Assembly (NCBI GenBank): GCA_018814245.1
Contig: JAHIZN010000078.1
Location: forward strand, 1-22,976
Reading direction: 5' to 3'
DNA: 22,976 nucleotides
DNA from: a bacterium
GTDB taxonomy: Bacteria; UBA9089; CG2-30-40-21
Part shown: positions 19,767-22,976 of the stretch, in pieces
How positions within the stretch are numbered: the stretch's first letter is position 1
Layout of the letters: every line of letters begins with the position of its first letter
Program-made: the position numbers and the translations under genes
The notes under the pieces: model-generated
The model's input: the letters and a program-made list of their open reading frames with translations, nothing else
What the model was told of the DNA's origin: nothing
The model's database searches: none

Positions 19767-20387
19767 ATGGCACGATATACAGGGCCAGGTTGCAAACTTT
19801 GCCGTCGGGCACAAAAAAAGCTTTTTTTAAAGGGTCCAAGATGCATGACTGAAAAGTGTGCTATTTTGAGAAGAAATTATCCACCCGGATTAAAGGGACA
19901 GGAGAGCAAAAAGGTATCAGATTATGGTGTTCAGCTCAGAGAAAAACAAAATGCCAAGGCAATTTATGGTATATTGGAGGGGCAGTTCAGGTTGTACTTT
20001 GCTAAGGCAGCCAAACAAAAAGGGATTACTGGTGATAATCTTTTAATTTTACTTGAAAGACGCCTTGATAATGTGGTTTTTCGGGCTGGTTGGGCAGAGT
20101 CTCGTGTTCAGAGCAGACAATTTGTCAGGCATGGTCATGTTTTGGTTAATGGAAGAAGGGTAAATATCCCTTCATATCTTATTGATGTTAATGATGTAAT
20201 CTCTGTTAAAGAGAAAAGTAAAGATTTGTTGGTTGGTGACAGGGTAAAGAATTCCGGCAGTAAATTGCCTATCTGGTTAAATATTAATAAGGACAATATG
20301 TCAGCTCAGGTGCTTCGTCTTCCAAAAAGGGAAGATATAGAGATTGAGATTAATGAAAATCTGATTATTGCCTTGTATTCTAAATAG
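19767..20387 (+). CDS. rpsD: 30S ribosomal protein S4, zinc-finger form
   Basis: S4 nucleates assembly of the 30S body and, in model bacteria, represses the alpha operon. The 206-residue product has N-terminal cysteines C9, C12, C26 and C31 (CKLC ... CMTEKC), a likely zinc site (C+ form), then NYPPGLKG, EKQNAKAIYGILEGQFRLYF, and the S4 RNA-binding domain (about 95-160) with RRLDNVVFRAGWAESRVQSR and QFVRHGHVLVNGRRVNIPSY. ATG 19767 follows AGAGGTG. Confidence 0.97.
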   Translation: MARYTGPGCKLCRRAQKKLFLKGPRCMTEKCAILRRNYPPGLKGQESKKVSDYGVQLREKQNAKAIYGILEGQFRLYFAKAAKQKGITGDNLLILLERRLDNVVFRAGWAESRVQSRQFVRHGHVLVNGRRVNIPSYLIDVNDVISVKEKSKDLLVGDRVKNSGSKLPIWLNINKDNMSAQVLRLPKREDIEIEINENLIIALYSK

Positions 20388-20586
20388 CTTGTACCAATTA
20401 ATTATTTAGGCATAAGAATGGTTAGAACAAGGACAAGTGGCAGTATTCCTGACACATGCAAAAGGTGACCACAAGTCTTTATGAATAGTTGTAGCTGCAG
20501 GGCTTGTCCCTGCCCGAACCATTTAACACCTGAATAGTTATATGGAAACTTTAGTTCGACGGGAATGATTAAGGAGGTTTGATTAC
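20388..20586. repeat. rpsD-rpoA gap with family F copy 2 and a palindromic unit
   Basis: The 199 nt gap holds family F copy 2 (20432-20488: GACAAGTGGCAGTATT ... GACCAC ... GAATAG) and a hairpin GCAGGG/CCCTGC at 20497-20513 with a CTTGT loop. The rpoA SD AAGGAGG lies at 20571-20577. I found no convincing promoter and no S4-type pseudoknot leader. Confidence 0.5.
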
Positions 20587-21597
20587 ATGGGTGCTATGTG
20601 TGGAATAAGAGATTTACAGAAGCCTAAAAATGTAAGGTGGGAAGAGGAAACTTTAACTAACACCTATGGGAAATTTATTGCAGAACCATTTGAACCGGGG
20701 ATTGCAGTTACTGTAGGAAATACATTAAGAAGGATGCTTCTTTCTTATATTGAAGGGGCAGCAGTTACTTCTGTAAAAATAGAGGGTGTGCTCCATGAAT
20801 TTTCTACATTGCCGGGAATGAAAGAAGATGTCATGGATCTCTTGATGAATATAAAGCAGCTATGTTTGAAGGTTCATGGCAGTTCATCGCAGCACATTTT
20901 CTTAAATGTTGAAGGAGAAAAGGATGTGACTGCTGGAGATATTGAATGTTCTTCCGGGGTAGAGGTAGTTAATAGTGACTTGCACATTGCAACCCTTGAT
21001 ACAGATGGAAAGCTTCAAATAGATATGGAAGTAAATAATGGGTATGGATATGTACTTGCTTCTGAAAATAAAAAGGATGAATTGCCTGTAGGAACGATTG
21101 TTATAGATTCATTCTTTTCTCCAGTGGTTAAGGTTGCTTATAGTGTTGAGGTCGTCAGGGTTGGACAGGTGACAAATTATGAAAAGCTGATCCTTGAGGT
21201 CTGGACAAATGGAGCTATTATTCCACAGGATGCAGTGGCTTATGCAGCCAAGACATTAAAGGATCATCTTAGTATATTTATCAACTTCTCTGAGGTTGAA
21301 GAAAAAGAGGTAGAGGATAGTGTTGATAAGGAAGAGGAAAGGATAAAGGCATTGTTACGAATGACTGTAGAGGAATTGGAACTTTCTGTGCGGTCTGCGA
21401 ATTGCCTTAGAAGTTCGGATCTTAATACTATTGGTGAATTGATTACTAAAACAGAGCATGAGATGCTTAGAACAAGAAACTTTGGAAAAAAATCATTGAC
21501 CGAGATTAAAGAAAAATTAACAATGTATAATCTTACTCTCGGGATGAAAGAGTATCTTCCTTTAATGGAAAAGCTGAGAGAAGAGCAGAGGGGATAA
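20587..21597 (+). CDS. rpoA: RNA polymerase alpha subunit
   Basis: Alpha dimerises to nucleate RNA polymerase assembly, and its C-terminal domain contacts UP elements and activators. The 336-residue product has the N-terminal assembly domain with YGKFIAEPFEPGIAVTVGNT, LRRMLLSYIEGAAVTSVKIE and STLPGMKEDVMDLLMNIK, an acidic linker at about 238-252 (EKEVEDSVDKEEE), and the C-terminal domain from about 255 (ELSVRSANCLRSSDLNTIGE, then RNFGKKSLTEIKEKL). ATG 20587 follows AAGGAGG. The intact C-terminal domain fits the UP-like element seen upstream of rpsL. Confidence 0.97.
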   Translation: MGAMCGIRDLQKPKNVRWEEETLTNTYGKFIAEPFEPGIAVTVGNTLRRMLLSYIEGAAVTSVKIEGVLHEFSTLPGMKEDVMDLLMNIKQLCLKVHGSSSQHIFLNVEGEKDVTAGDIECSSGVEVVNSDLHIATLDTDGKLQIDMEVNNGYGYVLASENKKDELPVGTIVIDSFFSPVVKVAYSVEVVRVGQVTNYEKLILEVWTNGAIIPQDAVAYAAKTLKDHLSIFINFSEVEEKEVEDSVDKEEERIKALLRMTVEELELSVRSANCLRSSDLNTIGELITKTEHEMLRTRNFGKKSLTEIKEKLTMYNLTLGMKEYLPLMEKLREEQRG

Positions 21598-21599
21598 AT

Positions 21600-21953
21600 A
21601 TGCGACACTTAAATTCAGTAGCAAGATTAAGCAGATTAACAGCTCATCGCAAGGCATTGCTTAATAATCTGTCTACAGAGCTTTTTAGACATGGAAAGAT
21701 AACGACTACAAGGGCAAAGGCAAAGGCAATGGTGAAGTTGGTACATAAGCTCATTACATTTGCTGTTCGTGGAGACTTGCATGCAAGACGGCAGGTGCTT
21801 ACTTATGTCAAGGATGCTACTGTAGTGAAAAAATTATTTGAAATAATCGCTCCAAGATTTCAGACACATCCTGGTGGTTATACCCGAATTATTAAACTCG
21901 GTACACGAATGGGTGATGCTGCAGAGATGGCTGTTATTGAGCTGGTAGAATGA
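21600..21953 (+). CDS. rplQ: 50S ribosomal protein L17
   Basis: L17 lies near the tunnel exit on the outer 50S surface. The 117-residue product is standard length: RHLNSVARLSRLTAHRKALL, NNLSTELFRHGKITTTRAKA, and the C-terminal RFQTHPGGYTRIIKLGTRMG, then DAAEMAVIEL. ATG 21600 lies two bases after the rpoA stop, with GAGGGG inside rpoA, so translation is coupled. Last gene of the supercluster; a strong terminator follows about 85 nt downstream. Confidence 0.97.
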   Translation: MRHLNSVARLSRLTAHRKALLNNLSTELFRHGKITTTRAKAKAMVKLVHKLITFAVRGDLHARRQVLTYVKDATVVKKLFEIIAPRFQTHPGGYTRIIKLGTRMGDAAEMAVIELVE

Positions 21954-21987
21954 TTCGTAATGCTCATTATGTGACGGAGGGAAGGAA

Positions 21988-22032
21988 ATGATGGTGTGCG
22001 GAAAGTATCTCCTTCTGAAATGTGCAGGGTAG
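21988..22032 (+). CDS. Possible 14-codon ORF before the operon terminator
   Basis: ATG 21988 opens MMVCGKYLLLKCAG and stops at TAG 22030-22032. GGAGG at 21976-21980 is a well-placed SD (7 nt spacing). Nothing else supports translation. It may be a chance ORF or a remnant. It ends 4 nt before the terminator stem. Confidence 0.2.
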   Translation: MMVCGKYLLLKCAG

Positions 22033-22036
22033 TATT

Positions 22037-22076
22037 AAAAGCAGGGAATGATTATATTTCCCTGCTTTTTTTGTTT
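22037..22076 (+). terminator. Intrinsic terminator after rplQ
   Basis: AAAAGCAGGGAA (22037-22048) pairs perfectly with TTCCCTGCTTTT (22058-22069) around a 9 nt loop. The T run extends to 22072 and, after one G, continues in a second T run. It is the best terminator in the window and closes the ribosomal cluster. Confidence 0.93.
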
Positions 22077-22115
22077 TTTTTGGCTTCTGAAAGGGAAGAT
22101 TAACCACAAAGGCTA

Positions 22116-22219
22116 CTGCTGTGTCACGATTAAATGTTAGGGTGTAATACCTGTAATTTCCTCCGAGCATCGCAGGGATGACACATGTTTAATCCTAAAC
22201 TTTAATGATGACGCAGCAC
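22116..22219. repeat. Imperfect inverted-repeat element upstream of the carD-like gene
   Basis: 22116-22141 (CTGCTGTGTCACGATTAAAT, then GTTAGG) and 22194-22219 (CCTAAACTTTAATGATGACG, then CAGCAC) match as inverted repeats at 20 of 26 positions, giving a unit of about 104 bp. The rest of the 301 nt gap (21954-22254) holds the 14-codon ORF, the terminator and the SD of the next gene (AAGGAG, 22239-22244). I see no clear consensus promoter for the downstream gene. Confidence 0.5.
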
Positions 22220-22254
22220 TATGTTTAACAATTTGAAAAAGGAGAAATGATTTG

Positions 22255-22740
22255 ATGTTTAATATTGAGGATAAGGTAGTTTATCCCCTTCACGGGGCAG
22301 GGACAATAGATTCTATAGAAGAGCATGAAGTCTTGGGAGAAATACAAAAGTATTATGTTGTAAAATTATTGGTAGGTGGAATGAAGGTAATGGTACCTAT
22401 TATACCAATGAAAGAACAGATAAGTCTCCGTAAGGTGATAGAAAAAAATGAGTTAGGTAAAGTAATGGATGTGCTGGAAAACTCGCCAGTTATTGACATT
22501 CAGGATTGGAAGACAAGGTACCAAACTAATTTAGAAAAGATGAAGACAGGATGTATCTATAAAACGGCTGAGGTTGCAAGGAGTCTTTCTTGTCGAAATA
22601 AGGGGAAAGGGCTTTCTTTAGCTGAAAAACGCTTGTTTGAAACCGCTTACACTGCAATTACCAGTGAGATCGCTTTTTCTCAGGATATTGGGTTGGAACA
22701 GGCAAATACAATGATTAGTAATTTATTATCACAGAATTAG
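22255..22740 (+). CDS. CarD/CdnL-family RNA polymerase-binding regulator
   Basis: CarD-family proteins bind the RNA polymerase beta subunit through an N-terminal Tudor-like domain and stabilise open promoter complexes, often at rRNA and ribosomal-protein promoters. The 161-residue product has the family start MFNIEDKVVYPLHGAGTIDS and IEEHEVLGEIQKYYVVKL, then GGMKVMVPIIPMKEQISLRK, followed by a helical C-terminal part (about 65-160) in the usual position for DNA backbone contacts. ATG 22255 has AAGGAG at 22239-22244; an in-frame TTG at 22252 adds one residue. It lies beyond the rplQ terminator and so is probably transcribed separately. Confidence 0.9.
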   Translation: MFNIEDKVVYPLHGAGTIDSIEEHEVLGEIQKYYVVKLLVGGMKVMVPIIPMKEQISLRKVIEKNELGKVMDVLENSPVIDIQDWKTRYQTNLEKMKTGCIYKTAEVARSLSCRNKGKGLSLAEKRLFETAYTAITSEIAFSQDIGLEQANTMISNLLSQN

Positions 22741-22976
22741 GGTTTTGAGACATTATGATTTTGTGAGTGAGACGAAAGGCAGGCACAGGGGACTGTGTGA
22801 AAACTCATGATTTGGGCATCAATGTTACGACAGATGTAACTACTCAGCTATTGTTATTTTAAGCACATTTGTAGCTACTTAGGCAGCAAGAATACAGAAT
22901 TCAGGAGTCAGAAGTCAGAATGAAAACACCTGCTATGATAGTTTTCGCAGGAAATATGGGGATATTGAGAGAGAGA
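22741..22976. repeat. Non-coding tail with composite repeat family D copy 2
   Basis: No gene is visible in these 236 nt. Copy 2 of family D lies at 22890-22953: CAGAATTCAGGAGTCAGAAG, then TCAGAAT, followed by a CCTGC ... TAGTTTTCGC.AGG hairpin. Two loosely similar words, ATGTAACTACTCAG (about 22835-22848) and TTGTAGCTACTTAG (about 22869-22882), form a direct repeat. I found no terminator for the carD-like gene before the window ends. Confidence 0.45.

Noticed and set aside
20388..20586. Separate promoter for rpoA
   Set aside because: TTAACA and TATAT-like words are present, but their spacing is far too short for a sigma70 promoter.

Overview
The window is one long bacterial ribosomal-protein supercluster, all on the + strand: str (rpsL-rpsG-fusA-tuf), S10 (rpsJ to rpsQ), spc (rplN to secY), then adk-map-infA-rpmJ and alpha (rpsM-rpsK-rpsD-rpoA-rplQ), followed by a separate CarD-family gene. 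The proteins are bacterial throughout. DNA is AT-rich (roughly 40% GC by eye). Shine-Dalgarno (SD) sites are mostly strong, and TGA ends several genes (rplV, rpmD, map, infA, rplQ), so the code is standard. A canonical L30 argues against CPR bacteria, and the S14 is the short zinc type. I cannot name the phylum; a poorly studied or uncultured lineage is my inference.

Layout. 1-342: a consensus promoter with an A-tract upstream element, then a ~280 nt leader holding an intrinsic-terminator hairpin and a possible competing antiterminator. 343-4756: str operon. 4769-10753: S10 operon, with an unrecognised 70-residue two-helix membrane protein inserted between rplV and rpsC. 10758-16779: spc operon. 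16854-18771: adk, map, infA and rpmJ. 18887-21953: alpha operon, closed by a strong terminator at 22037-22076. 22077-22254: a repeat-like segment. 22255-22740: CarD-like regulator. 22741-22976: a non-coding tail with another repeat copy.

The genes make both ribosomal subunits, elongation factors Tu and G, initiation factor 1, the RNA polymerase alpha subunit, the SecY channel, methionine aminopeptidase and adenylate kinase. The classical gene order is intact.

The unusual part is between the genes. Most large gaps hold hairpins or short repeat-like elements with inverted ends, several of which recur within the window. Other oddities are a five-cysteine insertion in the EF-Tu G domain, non-AUG starts on rpsS, rpsH, secY, adk and rpsM, and a map gene without a visible SD because an inverted repeat occupies that position.
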